Shown: one piece after another, positions 8,467 through 17,243 of the stretch | How the letters are laid out: every line of letters begins with the position of its first letter | Numbering within the stretch: position 1 is the first letter of the stretch | Assembly (NCBI RefSeq): GCF_900111445.1 | Contig: NZ_FOHE01000009.1 | Span: 62,001 to 126,000 of the forward strand | DNA: 64,000 nucleotides | Direction of reading: 5' to 3' | Origin: Oceanobacillus limi | Lineage (GTDB): Bacteria > Bacillota > Bacilli > Bacillales > Amphibacillaceae | Notes under the pieces: generated by a model | Told to the model about the DNA's origin: nothing | The model's database searches: none | The model's input: the letters and a program-made list of their open reading frames with translations, nothing else | Position numbers and translations under genes: made by a program

Positions 8467-8771
8467 TCTCAATCACTTCCAATTATAATATTTATAAATC
8501 TATAATGACATATTACGGATTATCTATATGTGACATATTTCACGTACGAAAATATAAATAGATTAATATCTTGTTATGTACTTGTCACAAAATCGTAATA
8601 TTATATCCACTGATAATATTAGCTCTTTTAACTATATTTTTCAACCCATTACCGTTTATTTTTATTTTTCAGATTACATTTCTATCTCAATACAACATGG
8701 AAGAAATATCATTCAATATATGATACGATGTTAGGGATACAAGTTGATATAGAGAAGTGGAGGTAATAATC
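8467..8771. promoter_or_regulatory. divergent NDH-2/FNR promoter region with Rex-like box
   Basis: This 305-base divergent spacer is AT-rich. ATGTGACATATTTCACGT (8528-8545) contains TGTGA and TTCAC in the arrangement of the Rex operator TTGTGAAN4TTCACAA (10 of 14 specified positions). Rex is the NADH-sensing repressor of ndh genes in Firmicutes. The direct repeat TGACATATT overlaps it. Calling it a Rex site is inference from sequence and target. Confidence 0.35.
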
Positions 8772-9755
8772 GTGTCAGACAAAGTATATGATGTTACGAT
8801 TATCGGCGCAGGTCCTGTCGGATTATTCACAGCATTTTATGGTGGAATGCGTCAAGCAAGCGTTAAAATAATTGAAAGCTTACCACATACTGGAGGGCAA
8901 TTGAGCGCGCTTTATCCAGAGAAATATATATATGATATTGCAGGTTTTCCAAAAGTACGTGCACAGGAATTAGTCGAAAACTTAGAAGAACAAGCAAATT
9001 TATTTAATCCAACGATCGTATTGGATCAGGCTGTTGAAACGGTAGAACGACTTGAGGATAATTCCTTCAAGATTACATCTAATAAAGAAGTTCATTATAC
9101 CAAAACCATTATCATCACAGCCGGAAATGGTGCATTTCAACCACGCCGCCTAAACGTAGGAAATTCTGAACAGTACGAAGGAATTAACTTACATTATTAC
9201 GTAAAGGACATGAATCAATATAAAGGGAAAAAAGTAGTCCTCTTAGGTGGCGGAGACTCTGCAGTTGACTGGGCGCTCATGCTAGAACCAATTGCTGAGA
9301 AGGTTACCCTAGTACATCGAAGAGATAAATTCCGGGCACATGAACACAGTGTAGAACAGTTAAAAAAATCAAATGTAGAGGTATTAACTCCGTATGTACC
9401 AACTGATATTATTGCGAATGACCAAATAGAAAAAATTGTCTTGGAAGAAGTGAAAGGCGATAAAACGCTCGAGTTAGATATCGATACGATTATCTGTAAC
9501 TATGGTTTTGTTTCTACATTAGGCCCTATCAAGGATTGGGGATTAGAAATCGAGAAAAACAGTATTGTTGTTAATTCCAAAATGGAAACAAATATTCCAG
9601 GAATTTATGCTGCTGGAGATATTTGTACATATGATGGAAAAGTAAAATTAATAGCAACTGGTTTCGGTGAAGGCCCAACAGCTATCAATAACGCAAAAAA
9701 CTATATTGACCCGAAAGCACGAATACAACCTAAGCATTCCACAAGCATGTTTTAA
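8772..9755 (+). CDS. yumC: ferredoxin/flavodoxin-NADP+ reductase, thioredoxin-reductase type
   Basis: A 327-residue FNR of the Bacillus YumC class. It transfers electrons between NADPH and ferredoxin or flavodoxin. The start is GTG at 8772 because GGAGG lies eight bases upstream; the frame continues five codons further without a better site. FAD motif [10 protein letters not shown] at 9-18, GGQL in the isoalloxazine region, NADPH motif [14 protein letters not shown] near 156, then AAGDI near 280. It lacks the C-x-x-C of thioredoxin reductases, which fits FNR function. It is divergent from NDH-2, and the two share an upstream region. Confidence 0.93.
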   Translation: MSDKVYDVTIIGAGPVGLFTAFYGGMRQASVKIIESLPHTGGQLSALYPEKYIYDIAGFPKVRAQELVENLEEQANLFNPTIVLDQAVETVERLEDNSFKITSNKEVHYTKTIIITAGNGAFQPRRLNVGNSEQYEGINLHYYVKDMNQYKGKKVVLLGGGDSAVDWALMLEPIAEKVTLVHRRDKFRAHEHSVEQLKKSNVEVLTPYVPTDIIANDQIEKIVLEEVKGDKTLELDIDTIICNYGFVSTLGPIKDWGLEIEKNSIVVNSKMETNIPGIYAAGDICTYDGKVKLIATGFGEGPTAINNAKNYIDPKARIQPKHSTSMF

Positions 9756-9767
9756 AAATAAAGATTT

Positions 9768-9807
9768 AAGCTTGATTTCGTCTATCGCGAAGCCAAGCTT
9801 TATTTTT
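9768..9807 (+). terminator. yumC terminator
   Basis: AAGCTTG and CAAGCTT form the stem, followed by TATTTTTG. Confidence 0.7.
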
Positions 9808-9849
9808 GTGCTGAACGCATTTGATCCCAGCGTAATGAGGATTTTAGTA

Positions 9850-9886
9850 CAAAAAAAGCTAGAACACTTCTATGTATTCTAGCTTT
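9850..9886 (-). terminator. yutM terminator
   Basis: AAAGCTAGAA and TTCTAGCTTT form a 10-bp stem followed leftward by TTTTTTTG. Confidence 0.85.
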
Positions 9887-9890
9887 ACCA

Positions 9891-10247
9891 TTAACACTTT
9901 TCTGGTGTTCCTTCATAATCTTTGGCTTTGAATGAAGATCCACATCCACAAGACACAATGGCATTTGGATTATCAATACTAAATCCGCCACCCATCATAT
10001 TTTGTTTAAAATCAATGGTCGTCCCCTCAATAATAGGAATATCTTGTTTGAAAATAACGACAGGAATGTCATTAATCTCATCAACCATATCTAGTTCATC
10101 ATTTATATCATAGTCAAAACCTAATGAGTAAGACAATCCACTACATCCGCCACCTTTTATTCCAAAACGTAGACGAACATTATCCGTTTCCTCTTTCATC
10201 ATGTCCTGAATCTGATGACGAGCATTATCTGTGATTGTAATCGGCAT
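9891..10247 (-). CDS. yutM: A-type iron-sulfur cluster carrier (HesB/IscA family)
   Basis: A 118-residue A-type carrier. The three cluster ligands are GGGCSGL (Cys35) and SCGCGSSF at about residues 99-101, the family pattern C-x(n)-C-x-C. It accepts a cluster assembled on the Suf scaffold and passes it to apo-enzymes. A short tail ending in EKC is extra. GGGAGG precedes the ATG. It is last in a leftward run with yuzD and dapF. With yutI and the Suf operon it makes up the iron-sulfur set of this window. Confidence 0.92.
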   Translation of the reverse strand: MPITITDNARHQIQDMMKEETDNVRLRFGIKGGGCSGLSYSLGFDYDINDELDMVDEINDIPVVIFKQDIPIIEGTTIDFKQNMMGGGFSIDNPNAIVSCGCGSSFKAKDYEGTPEKC

Positions 10248-10327
10248 CTTATTACCTCCCTTTAAAAATCACATGTCGATACAATTACTAGTATACAAAC
10301 TGAAGAGATGCGTTTCAACTATATCGT

Positions 10328-11185
10328 TTATATATGAAACTGATAAACACCAGTTGCGATAATATCTGCCCCACCTGTCATCCACACCTGATCATTCTCA
10401 TCCCACTTTATTTGTAGGTCACCACCCAGCAAATGGACCGTAATTGTTTCATTCTTCCGAGCATTATTATTTAATATAGACGCTACAGCTGCTGCACATG
10501 CTCCCGTTCCACAAGCCTGGGTCACACCTGAACCACGTTCCCAAACACGAAAGTTCAATTCGTTTTCAGAAAGTACTTCAATGAACTCTACATTTACACC
10601 TTCAGGGAACCTTTCATCTTTTTCAATGATCGGGCCAAGATCATATAAAGGTGCCTGTTCAATATCATCTACGAAATAAACAGCATGGGGATTCCCCATC
10701 GATACAGCTGTAACATGTAAATCTCTATCACCAATAGCAAACCTTTCATTTATAACGTGTTTATCATCATCACCAAGCATTGGAATTGCCGATCGATTTA
10801 ATATAGGAGAACCCATATTAACCGTAATATCATTCACTTTCCCTTCCTCTACTAAAATCTCTGCTTCCACAATCCCTGCTTTTGTTTCTATTTTGAAATT
10901 AGGACGATCCACAATTCCATACTCATATGCATATTTTGCTGTACAACGTAGACCATTCCCACAACTCATACCTTCTGAACCATCTTTGTTAAAAATACGC
11001 ATTCCAACCTCAGCAACTTCACTCGGGTGAATCAAGATCAATCCGTCAGAACCAATTCCCGTATTTACATTCGAAACCTCTTGAGCCAATGTAGCCAACT
11101 GGTCTTCTTCTATTTCAAATTGAAACAAATCAAGGTAAATGTAGCTATTTCCTAAACCATGCATTTTAATATAAGGTATTTCCAT
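10328..11185 (-). CDS. dapF: diaminopimelate epimerase
   Basis: A 285-residue DapF, which interconverts LL- and meso-diaminopimelate for lysine and peptidoglycan synthesis. The two catalytic cysteines are visible in MSCGNGLRC near residue 73 and [11 protein letters not shown] near 218. [11 protein letters not shown] at the N-terminus corresponds to the usual HGxGNDF(I/V)xxD, with Ser in place of Asp. The start is the ATG at 11185, nine bases after TTGGAGG; a frame 12 codons longer has no good site. It follows yuzD by 16 bases, so the two are likely co-transcribed. Confidence 0.95.
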   Translation of the reverse strand: MEIPYIKMHGLGNSYIYLDLFQFEIEEDQLATLAQEVSNVNTGIGSDGLILIHPSEVAEVGMRIFNKDGSEGMSCGNGLRCTAKYAYEYGIVDRPNFKIETKAGIVEAEILVEEGKVNDITVNMGSPILNRSAIPMLGDDDKHVINERFAIGDRDLHVTAVSMGNPHAVYFVDDIEQAPLYDLGPIIEKDERFPEGVNVEFIEVLSENELNFRVWERGSGVTQACGTGACAAAVASILNNNARKNETITVHLLGGDLQIKWDENDQVWMTGGADIIATGVYQFHI

Positions 11186-11201
11186 CCTTCGCATCCTCCA
11201 A

Positions 11202-11534
11202 TTATTCAGACCGTAATTCAATATTATGATTATCTAATGCTTGATAGATCGTTTTTAATCGCGGAATACCTTCTGCAACCATCTCATTATCTACAAACAC
11301 GATTGGATAAAACAAGTCTTCCTCAATAATCTTCTCCACAAACTGTTTATGCTTTTCTATTTCAGGAGGTTCATCTATATCTACATATTCGTAAGTGATG
11401 GAGTCATCAACATACTTTCTACCAATTGCTGCCTGTAACCATTCGTACGTGTCCTTAGAGCCTGGAGCGCCAACACAACTAGCACAAATTTGTTCCGCCC
11501 CATATACAGTAATTAAAACATTACCCTTCCCCAT
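11202..11534 (-). CDS. yuzD: YuzD-like thioredoxin-fold protein
   Basis: A 110-residue protein of the YuzD/DUF1462 family. It has a beta strand (NVLITVYGA) followed by C-A-S-C near residues 17-20, the redox-type C-x-x-C, and [19 protein letters not shown], which resembles the cis-proline half of thioredoxin-like folds. A disulfide-exchange or metallo-chaperone role near iron-sulfur genes is inference. GGAGGTTTTCAC precedes the ATG. It is divergent from yutI and upstream of dapF. Confidence 0.85.
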   Translation of the reverse strand: MGKGNVLITVYGAEQICASCVGAPGSKDTYEWLQAAIGRKYVDDSITYEYVDIDEPPEIEKHKQFVEKIIEEDLFYPIVFVDNEMVAEGIPRLKTIYQALDNHNIELRSE

Positions 11535-11725
11535 GTGAAAACCTCCATTATATTCAAACTTAATCGATAAGATACTTTTATTTTACAAAATCTTTGTATA
11601 AAGATAAAATATTTAGTGAAACTTTCGTTACATGTCAACATTTAGTCATAAATAGAGTGTATTAAAAGATAGATTTTTTTTATGAAACGCTTTATAATAA
11701 GAATTAGGAAAGGAGAAGATGGATA

Positions 11726-11950
11726 ATGCAAGAACAGGTTCAGGAAGTATTAAATAAGCTACGCCCATTTTTACTGCGCGATGGTGGAGATGTGGAGTTA
11801 GTAGATGTTGATGAAAATGGCATTGTACTTCTTCGTCTCATGGGAGCATGTGGTAATTGCCCAAGTTCTACAATCACGCTAAAAGCTGGGATTGAACGTG
11901 CATTACGTACAGAAGTTCCAGGTGTAAAAGAAATCGAACAAGTATTTTAA
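11726..11950 (+). CDS. yutI: NifU C-terminal-domain iron-sulfur carrier (Nfu type)
   Basis: A 74-residue stand-alone Nfu domain. The cluster-binding C-x-x-C is in [10 protein letters not shown] (about residues 42-45), preceded by [17 protein letters not shown], the standard start of the domain. Nfu dimers carry a [4Fe-4S] cluster between the two C-x-x-C motifs and hand it to clients. AAAGGAGAAGATGGATA precedes the ATG. It is monocistronic with its own terminator and divergent from yuzD. Confidence 0.93.
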   Translation: MQEQVQEVLNKLRPFLLRDGGDVELVDVDENGIVLLRLMGACGNCPSSTITLKAGIERALRTEVPGVKEIEQVF

Positions 11951-11980
11951 TTTTAATTTTAATTACTACCATAAACTTAG

Positions 11981-12009
11981 AAGCAGACATTCATGATGTC
12001 TGCTTTTTT
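11981..12009 (+). terminator. yutI terminator
   Basis: AGCAGACAT pairs with ATGTCTGCT, followed by TTTTTTA. It also lies past the end of the convergent dehydrogenase gene. Confidence 0.88.
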
Positions 12010-12015
12010 ATATGA

Positions 12016-12978
12016 TCAAACTGGTGTTTTCGGTCCTTTTCCGAAAAAATACCCTTCTAAATTTTCTATACATAATTGTAGCATTCGTGTTCTTGTTTCC
12101 ACACTTGCTGAACCAATATGTGGCAAACAAACAACATTATCTAGCTTAACAAGCGAATGATCACGTCGAATTGGCTCCGTAGAAAAAACATCTAGTCCTG
12201 CTGCTTTAATCTCTTTAGTATGTAAAGCATGCAGTAATGCGTCTTCATCTACCACTTTTCCTCGGGATGCATTAATAAATATTGCGGATGACTTCATTTT
12301 CGCAAAAGCTTCTTTGTTAAATAACTGATCTGTTTCTAGCGTATGTGGAACTAATGACACAACAAAGTCTGCATTCCTTAGCAAACTTTCGAAATCAGTA
12401 TATTCCGCCTGCAGTTCTACTTCTGCATTTCTGTTCCGATTACGATTGTGATAAAGAATAGACATATCAAAACCTTTGGCACGTTTCGCAACTGCATGAC
12501 CAATTCTTCCCATTCCAACTATTCCAATTGTTTTTCGATGAATGTCAGAACCTGCAAGTAAATAAGGAGACCAATTTGTCCATTGATCGTTACGAATGTA
12601 ATCACTCGCTTCGACTAATCTTCTAGCTGTTGCCATTAATAATGCAAATGTTAGATCAGCAGTTGTTTCTGTTAAAACATCTGGAGTATTTGTTACAACA
12701 ATCCCTTTTTCACGAGCTGCTAAAACATCAATATTGTCATAACCAACTGCCATATTTGAAATGATTTTAAGTCGCTTTGCTTGATCTAGGATTTCCTTGT
12801 CAATTTGTTCGGAAATTAAACAGAGAATTCCATCTGCGTTTCTCACTTCTTGTAATAAAACATTTCTTGGAACAGGTTGATCCTCATATTCCCACATACG
12901 AACGTCAAAATTGCTTGTGATCTTTTTTACTATCTGATCTGGCACTTTCCGAGTGATATATAAGATTGGTTTCGTCAT
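12016..12978 (-). CDS. D-2-hydroxyacid dehydrogenase (glyoxylate/hydroxypyruvate reductase type)
   Basis: A 320-residue NAD(P)-dependent D-2-hydroxyacid dehydrogenase, close to the GyaR/YvcT group. The Rossmann motif GIVGMGRIGHAVAKRAKGF is near residue 155. The catalytic triad is Arg in NASRGKVVDE (near 238), Glu in STEP (near 267) and His in CLPHIGSAS (near 286). NMAVGYDNID is the N-terminal substrate block. The likely reaction is reduction of glyoxylate, hydroxypyruvate or 2-keto-gluconate, but the substrate cannot be read from sequence. AAGGAAGGTG precedes the ATG. It follows yutH by 17 bases, so the pair may be co-transcribed. Confidence 0.9.
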   Translation of the reverse strand: MTKPILYITRKVPDQIVKKITSNFDVRMWEYEDQPVPRNVLLQEVRNADGILCLISEQIDKEILDQAKRLKIISNMAVGYDNIDVLAAREKGIVVTNTPDVLTETTADLTFALLMATARRLVEASDYIRNDQWTNWSPYLLAGSDIHRKTIGIVGMGRIGHAVAKRAKGFDMSILYHNRNRNRNAEVELQAEYTDFESLLRNADFVVSLVPHTLETDQLFNKEAFAKMKSSAIFINASRGKVVDEDALLHALHTKEIKAAGLDVFSTEPIRRDHSLVKLDNVVCLPHIGSASVETRTRMLQLCIENLEGYFFGKGPKTPV

Positions 12979-12995
12979 TCTTACACCTTCCTTAC

Positions 12996-13973
12996 CTATT
13001 TTAACCAGTGTAACACAGGAATCTCCAAAGATTGATAGTCGACCTGGAGCATTTCAAAAATGGACGCTAGTTTTTGTTCATACTTCTCCTGTCGATGAAT
13101 CATCTCCTTTAATTCCTCTTCCTGTTGAGCAAAGTCTCTACTTGAAAATCCCTTTTCTAAACAATCGAATAGATGAACTGGAAAAAGCAAACGAGCATAG
13201 ACTAATCTCCAGCTAAAAATCGAAACTGGACGAACAGATTGATAATCATGTACAAAATTCGCTATTTCTTTATGATCATCTTCTTCATTCCATAACAATT
13301 GATTTCTTATAAACTCTGATATATCGCGTGCTGGATGATCGTATACTAAATCATACATCCATATAATTGGGTCATGGAGATTATTCCGATACCGTTGAAA
13401 TGAAAATGTACCTTGATCATGTAAATGATACCTTGTTTCTGATTCTGTTTCTTGCATATACTGAATAGCATTTTCACTAATACCGATAATATATGGGAGG
13501 ATATCCATTACTAAACGGTAATACGAACTTGAGTAACTTTTTGATTCTTCATTGACTTTATTTTCAAATGCCATTAGTTTATTGATCCATAAATCTTTCC
13601 ATTGACCATAGCTAGAGATTTCCTGTGGTTCGTACTGATAATTTGAACTAAGCTGATGAAATTCTGCTAGTTTTTTTCCGTAAGATGTGCTTATCTGTCC
13701 TTGTAACTGTTGGATTCGAAGTACCATATAATTTGTATTATCAATCGGACGAAACCATTCACCGTTTATCGTCGGAACGGGAAGTGCCACATGGTTGTAA
13801 CCATTTTCAACTAAATAATATGTCAGTGCTGCCTGCTCCATATATAATGTTTCCTTGTTCGTTGCTGGAATGATAAAATAAAGATATTGATCGTCTCTAT
13901 AGCCCTCAATACCCTTGTAATGAATACTATCTCGAACATGGATCGCGTAGTCTGATCTTAGAATATCCTTCAT
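12996..13973 (-). CDS. yutH: spore coat-associated protein YutH (kinase-fold)
   Basis: A 325-residue member of the CotS/YutH family, which has an aminoglycoside-phosphotransferase-like fold and is associated with the spore coat in Bacillus. The expected catalytic H-x-D-x(4)-N loop reads YHLHDQGTFSFQRY near residue 200, so the Asn is missing. The metal-binding region reads DLVYDHPARDISEF. The protein may be a degenerate kinase acting structurally. AAGGAGGAGAAC precedes the ATG. The position next to yutG and yutF matches B. subtilis order as I recall it. Expression is expected in the mother cell during sporulation, though no sigma-E or sigma-K promoter was identified. Confidence 0.88.
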   Translation of the reverse strand: MKDILRSDYAIHVRDSIHYKGIEGYRDDQYLYFIIPATNKETLYMEQAALTYYLVENGYNHVALPVPTINGEWFRPIDNTNYMVLRIQQLQGQISTSYGKKLAEFHQLSSNYQYEPQEISSYGQWKDLWINKLMAFENKVNEESKSYSSSYYRLVMDILPYIIGISENAIQYMQETESETRYHLHDQGTFSFQRYRNNLHDPIIWMYDLVYDHPARDISEFIRNQLLWNEEDDHKEIANFVHDYQSVRPVSIFSWRLVYARLLFPVHLFDCLEKGFSSRDFAQQEEELKEMIHRQEKYEQKLASIFEMLQVDYQSLEIPVLHWLK

Positions 13974-14058
13974 AAAAGTTCTCCTCCTTAGTAAGATGTG
14001 TATGTTTAAAATAGCTAGATTTTAACCGACAAATAAAATTTAAGGATAGGTGATTTCG

Positions 14059-14568
14059 ATGGATAACGTAACGAAACAGAGTGAATTAGAAAGAAATGCT
14101 AGAAAATGGTTAAATGAAAGAGGCGTAACAATAGAAGATATCGCAGAATTGGTTTATTACCTACAATCCAAATACCATCAAGATTTAAAAATGGAGGATT
14201 GCTACCACAATGTTGATCAAGTATTACGTAAACGCGAAGTACAAAATGCGATTTTAACTGGAATTCAATTAGATCGACTTGCAGAAGAGAAGAAATTAGA
14301 TGAACCGTTACAAAAAACGATTGAAGTAGATGAAAGCCTTTATGGTGTCGATGAGGTCATTGCTTTTTCCATTGTGAATGTATATGGATCCATTGGCTTT
14401 ACTAACTATGGCTATATCGACAAGCAAAAGCCAGGTATTCTTAAAAAATTAAATGATAAATCCTCAGGTGAATGTCATACCTTTTTAGACGATATTGTAG
14501 GAGCTATTGCCGCTGCTGCATCTAGTAGGTTAGCTCATGCAACCGCTGACGATGAAATAGATGATTAA
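14059..14568 (+). CDS. yutG: phosphatidylglycerophosphatase A-like protein
   Basis: A 169-residue PgpA-family protein. The conserved C-terminal block TFLDDIVGAIAAAASSRLAH (about 142-161) carries the acidic residues expected for the metal-dependent phosphatase. SIVNVYGSIGFTNYGYIDKQKPG is also typical. Bacterial PgpA dephosphorylates phosphatidylglycerol phosphate. The Bacillus YutG type is soluble-looking with few helices, so its exact substrate is less certain. The ATG at 14059 follows AGGATAGGTG at good distance; a GTG three codons earlier overlaps that site. Confidence 0.85.
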   Translation: MDNVTKQSELERNARKWLNERGVTIEDIAELVYYLQSKYHQDLKMEDCYHNVDQVLRKREVQNAILTGIQLDRLAEEKKLDEPLQKTIEVDESLYGVDEVIAFSIVNVYGSIGFTNYGYIDKQKPGILKKLNDKSSGECHTFLDDIVGAIAAAASSRLAHATADDEIDD

Positions 14569-14575
14569 AATGAAA

Positions 14576-14608
14576 AACAGTTCACTGATCGTAGTGAACT
14601 GTTTTTTT
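14576..14608. terminator. bidirectional terminator between yutG and yutF
   Basis: An 11-bp perfect stem, AACAGTTCACT with AGTGAACTGTT, has T-rich flanks on both strands. Confidence 0.9.
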
Positions 14609-14609
14609 A

Positions 14610-15377
14610 TTAGAGAATGGTAAATTCCGTTAACTTTTGCACATCATAAGTTGGTTTTACTTCAAGGTTTGGTAAATCTTCATATGGTGTTAAACCAGTA
14701 AATACCATTAATGTATCAATTCCTGCGTTAATACCTGCCTGAATATCCGTATGATAATTATCACCAACAACTAACGTTTCTTTAATATCGGTTCCTAAAA
14801 CATTTAGTGCTTCCTCCACTATGATGGATTCAGGTTTACCAACAAAAATAGGTTTCTTCCCAGTACTTACTGTAATGACAGAAGTTAAAGCACCGTTTCC
14901 AGGTAGTAAGCCTCTTTCAGTAGGTATTGCTATGTCACTATTTGTAGATACAAATTGAGCTCCCTCCCGGATTGCAATACAAGCTTGAGCCAATTTTTCA
15001 TACGTTATCTCTCGGTCCATTCCAGTGACAACGAAATCACAATGTTGATCGGTTATCTGTAATCCCTCTCTTTTCAAAGCATCATGAAGACCTACTTCTC
15101 CAATCACATAACAGCTTGCATCTTGTTTTTGTTGCTTTAGGTACTTGGCTGTTGCCATGCTTGACGTAAACACATGTTCCGGTGTTGAATGGATTCCCAT
15201 TTGATTTAATTTATCCGAAACCGCTTCGGGTGTTTTGGAAGAATTATTTGTTAAAAATAAATAAGGAATATTCTTCTCCCGTAGTCTATTTACGAAATCT
15301 GGTGCTTCTTTAATTACTTCATTGCCACGATACATGGTTCCATCTAAATCAATTAAATATCCTTTATATGGCTTCAT
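14610..15377 (-). CDS. yutF: HAD-superfamily phosphatase, NagD/YutF type
   Basis: A 255-residue HAD hydrolase with a C2 cap. Motif I is DLDGTMYRG (nucleophile Asp11, acid Asp13), motif II is FLTNNSSKTP, motif III Lys is in FVGKPES (near 178), and motif IV is VVGDNYHTDIQAG (near 205). The NagD group removes phosphate from small phosphometabolites such as nucleotides and sugar phosphates; the substrate here is unknown. AAGAGGTATTACC precedes the ATG. It ends at a terminator shared with yutG. Confidence 0.92.
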   Translation of the reverse strand: MKPYKGYLIDLDGTMYRGNEVIKEAPDFVNRLREKNIPYLFLTNNSSKTPEAVSDKLNQMGIHSTPEHVFTSSMATAKYLKQQKQDASCYVIGEVGLHDALKREGLQITDQHCDFVVTGMDREITYEKLAQACIAIREGAQFVSTNSDIAIPTERGLLPGNGALTSVITVSTGKKPIFVGKPESIIVEEALNVLGTDIKETLVVGDNYHTDIQAGINAGIDTLMVFTGLTPYEDLPNLEVKPTYDVQKLTEFTIL

Positions 15378-15478
15378 TTGGTAATACCTCTTCCTTTATA
15401 TATTAGAACAATTGCTTATACCATTATAACTTTATAATGTAATTAAAAGCATGAATCTTATTACAGTAAGTGTTGTAT

Positions 15479-15947
15479 AGTAGATGGATTATGCGACGCA
15501 ACTAAAAAATTGGCATTCAAAATATTAAGTTGATAGGAAAATTAAACTTCATTGAGAGAGTGCAAGATCCATCCATCATTGCGGCCAAATAGTAGAAGAA
15601 CACTCCTCAGCGAAAACGAGGTGGATCCTCATTCCGCTAAATGGCCGATATCATTCATTTTGAGCATGGTTATGGTTCCTCATTCCTTTATTCACCAATA
15701 TTTAGTGAAATTTACACTGATTTATGGCTAATAGAGGAATGAGGATCCTCATACACCTAGTTTGGTCGGTATTTTTGTCATTTAACGGAACCACGATCCT
15801 CATCAATGACGAAGTGGATCCTCATTCCTTTATAGACTCAGGCAATCCCTGAAAGCGGAGTATTCTGTCGTAGCTTTTTTTCATACCGCTAATAAGTGAA
15901 AAATTAGTAATGACCAACATAAAGTTACGTCGCATTATATACATACT
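15479..15947. repeat. 469-bp non-coding element bounded by inverted 25-bp repeats
   Basis: The left end (15479-15503) and right end (15923-15947) are inverted copies of one sequence with core AGTTRCGTCGCAT, matching at 19 of 25 positions. The right arm recurs at 59633-59657 (21 of 25). The interior has no convincing gene but holds five copies of a GGATCCTCATTCC-like motif. The layout resembles a miniature inverted-repeat transposable element. No target-site duplication was confirmed, and no transposase is present in the window. Confidence 0.6.
15623..15832. repeat. cluster of GGATCCTCATTCC motifs
   Basis: The 13-mer occurs exactly at 15623-15635 and 15816-15828 on the + strand and at 15736-15748 on the - strand. 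Near copies are at 15674-15690 (GGTTCCTCATTCC) and 15794-15804. Several are followed by TTTA. A related sequence, TCCTTATTCCGCTATTTGG, occurs on the - strand at 47815-47833 and matches 15626-15644 at 16 of 19 positions, so the family is dispersed. No regular spacing exists, so it is not a CRISPR. Confidence 0.75.
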
Positions 15948-15992
15948 GCGCAATATTAAAATAGGAACAAAAAATAAAGATGAGCAGGGTGC

Positions 15993-16640
15993 TCATCCCT
16001 TTGTAGGTCTTTTAATTGTCCACTTGCAAAAATTATCCCCATCAGTAATACAAGAATGCGGAATTACCTCACTCTTTTCAAATATCTCGTCAAACACGAT
16101 TCTTTCATTGTCACATACCTTTTTATAACAAGAAGCTAGATTTGCTATTGGGCAATTATAATTTTTCATCTCATAATGACCATCTGCTGTTTTCTTTATT
16201 TCTACCATATACCCTTTCTCATCTTGAATTCTTGCTACCTCGGCAACACGTTCATCGAAGTTATCGGACTTCATTTCCATCTCAAAGTAGGCTTTTTCTC
16301 TTTCCATTCGTCTTTGTAAAACACTTTCCACGGCTTTTTGCCCTTGAACATCCTCCAGATCTTTCAGGAGTTCAACTGGTAGCTTCTCATATTGATTTGG
16401 AAATGTACGATGTCCCTCTTTTGTCAGTACATACGTGTAATATGGCCTTCCAATCTTTTGTTTATTTGTATTCTTTTTAATTAAACCTTGGTTCTCTAGT
16501 TCATGGATATGTCGCCGTACTGCTACTTCAGAAATCGTAAAATATTTCATGATTCCATCAATCGTTAATTCATGATCCTTTTTTAAAACATTTAACAACT
16601 TCTGTCTCGTTGTCGCCCTCTTCACATTCATCACCTTCAT
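15993..16640 (-). CDS. SufR-like winged-helix regulator with Cys-rich sensor domain
   Basis: A 215-residue regulator of the COG2345 type. The N-terminal winged helix (about 10-75) reads TRQKLLNVLKKDHELTIDGI then EVAVRRHIHELENQGLI. A helical linker follows. The C-terminal domain has Cys residues in YNCPIANLASCYKKVC, then SC and FC close to the end, a pattern seen in SufR-type [4Fe-4S] repressors. It probably senses iron-sulfur or redox state. Its start overlaps the yutE stop (ATGA), implying translational coupling; an internal GTG at codon 6, better spaced from GAAGGTG, is an alternative. It is about 25 kb from the suf operon, so the target is unproven. Confidence 0.75.
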   Translation of the reverse strand: MKVMNVKRATTRQKLLNVLKKDHELTIDGIMKYFTISEVAVRRHIHELENQGLIKKNTNKQKIGRPYYTYVLTKEGHRTFPNQYEKLPVELLKDLEDVQGQKAVESVLQRRMEREKAYFEMEMKSDNFDERVAEVARIQDEKGYMVEIKKTADGHYEMKNYNCPIANLASCYKKVCDNERIVFDEIFEKSEVIPHSCITDGDNFCKWTIKRPTKG

Positions 16641-17077
16641 TGGTTATTTGAAAATGCATTCGCTACTCCAAGTTCAGTTTCTAAATAGGATCGAATATGT
16701 GAGCTAAATTCTGCTAGCATTTCCTTATTATCCATCAATTTCTCTTCAATTGTATCAAGCTCGACATCAGTATAATTCGTTACAAGAGTTTTTCGCAATC
16801 CAATAACTTCTTTGTAGCTACTTATTTCCGAAGCTGGCAATACACGCTCATCTACTAATATATCGATAATGTCCTCATAGCTCCCAGGGTCACGCATGAT
16901 AAATCCGTCAATCATCATATTACCAACATCAATAATCGATTCAATTAGAACTTGTGCCATGCGCTCTAGTGCTAATTTTTCTACAAACGAACGATTCGGT
17001 TGCTTTTTTAATTCATCTAATATTTTTTCCATATATAATAGGATTTGCTCTATTTTATTTCGATCTACAAAGTACAT
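16637..17077 (-). CDS. yutE: YutE, HepT-like (DUF86) protein with altered HEPN motif
   Basis: A 146-residue, all-helical DUF86/HepT-family protein. Active HepT RNases carry R-x(4-6)-H, typically RNxLVHxY. Here the block reads LRKTLVTNY (about residues 96-104), so the catalytic His is missing. No nucleotidyltransferase antitoxin (MNT) gene is adjacent, so this is probably not a functional toxin. Its neighbours are the SufR-like regulator, overlapping by 4 bases, and upstream the end of the Tad cluster. TTGGAGTG precedes the ATG. The function is unknown. Confidence 0.85.
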   Translation of the reverse strand: MYFVDRNKIEQILLYMEKILDELKKQPNRSFVEKLALERMAQVLIESIIDVGNMMIDGFIMRDPGSYEDIIDILVDERVLPASEISSYKEVIGLRKTLVTNYTDVELDTIEEKLMDNKEMLAEFSSHIRSYLETELGVANAFSNNQ

Positions 17078-17202
17078 ATCTGTTTCACTCCAATTATACG
17101 ATTAAATCTCCCTTAATTTTACCATATAATGATGCAGGAATGAACCACACACAAACATATGCGAACTAAAATTCCTTAAACAGAATGAAAAATTCTACTA
17201 AA

Positions 17203-17233
17203 ATAAAAAGACCTTTAAAAGGCCTTTTATTAA
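17203..17233 (-). terminator. terminator at the 3' end of the Tad cluster
   Basis: AAAAGACC pairs with GGCCTTTT with one mismatch and is followed leftward by CTTTTTATTTT. It lies directly past the GRAM gene, the last of the leftward run from 29975. A short leftward terminator here would separate the cluster from yutE. Confidence 0.65.
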
Positions 17234-17243
17234 CTAATCTTGT

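Noticed and set aside
15600-15840. CRISPR array at the GGATCCTCATTCC cluster
   Set aside because: The spacing is irregular, motifs occur on both strands, and no cas genes are near.
16637-17077. HepT-MNT toxin-antitoxin system
   Set aside because: No nucleotidyltransferase partner is adjacent and the catalytic HEPN histidine is replaced.
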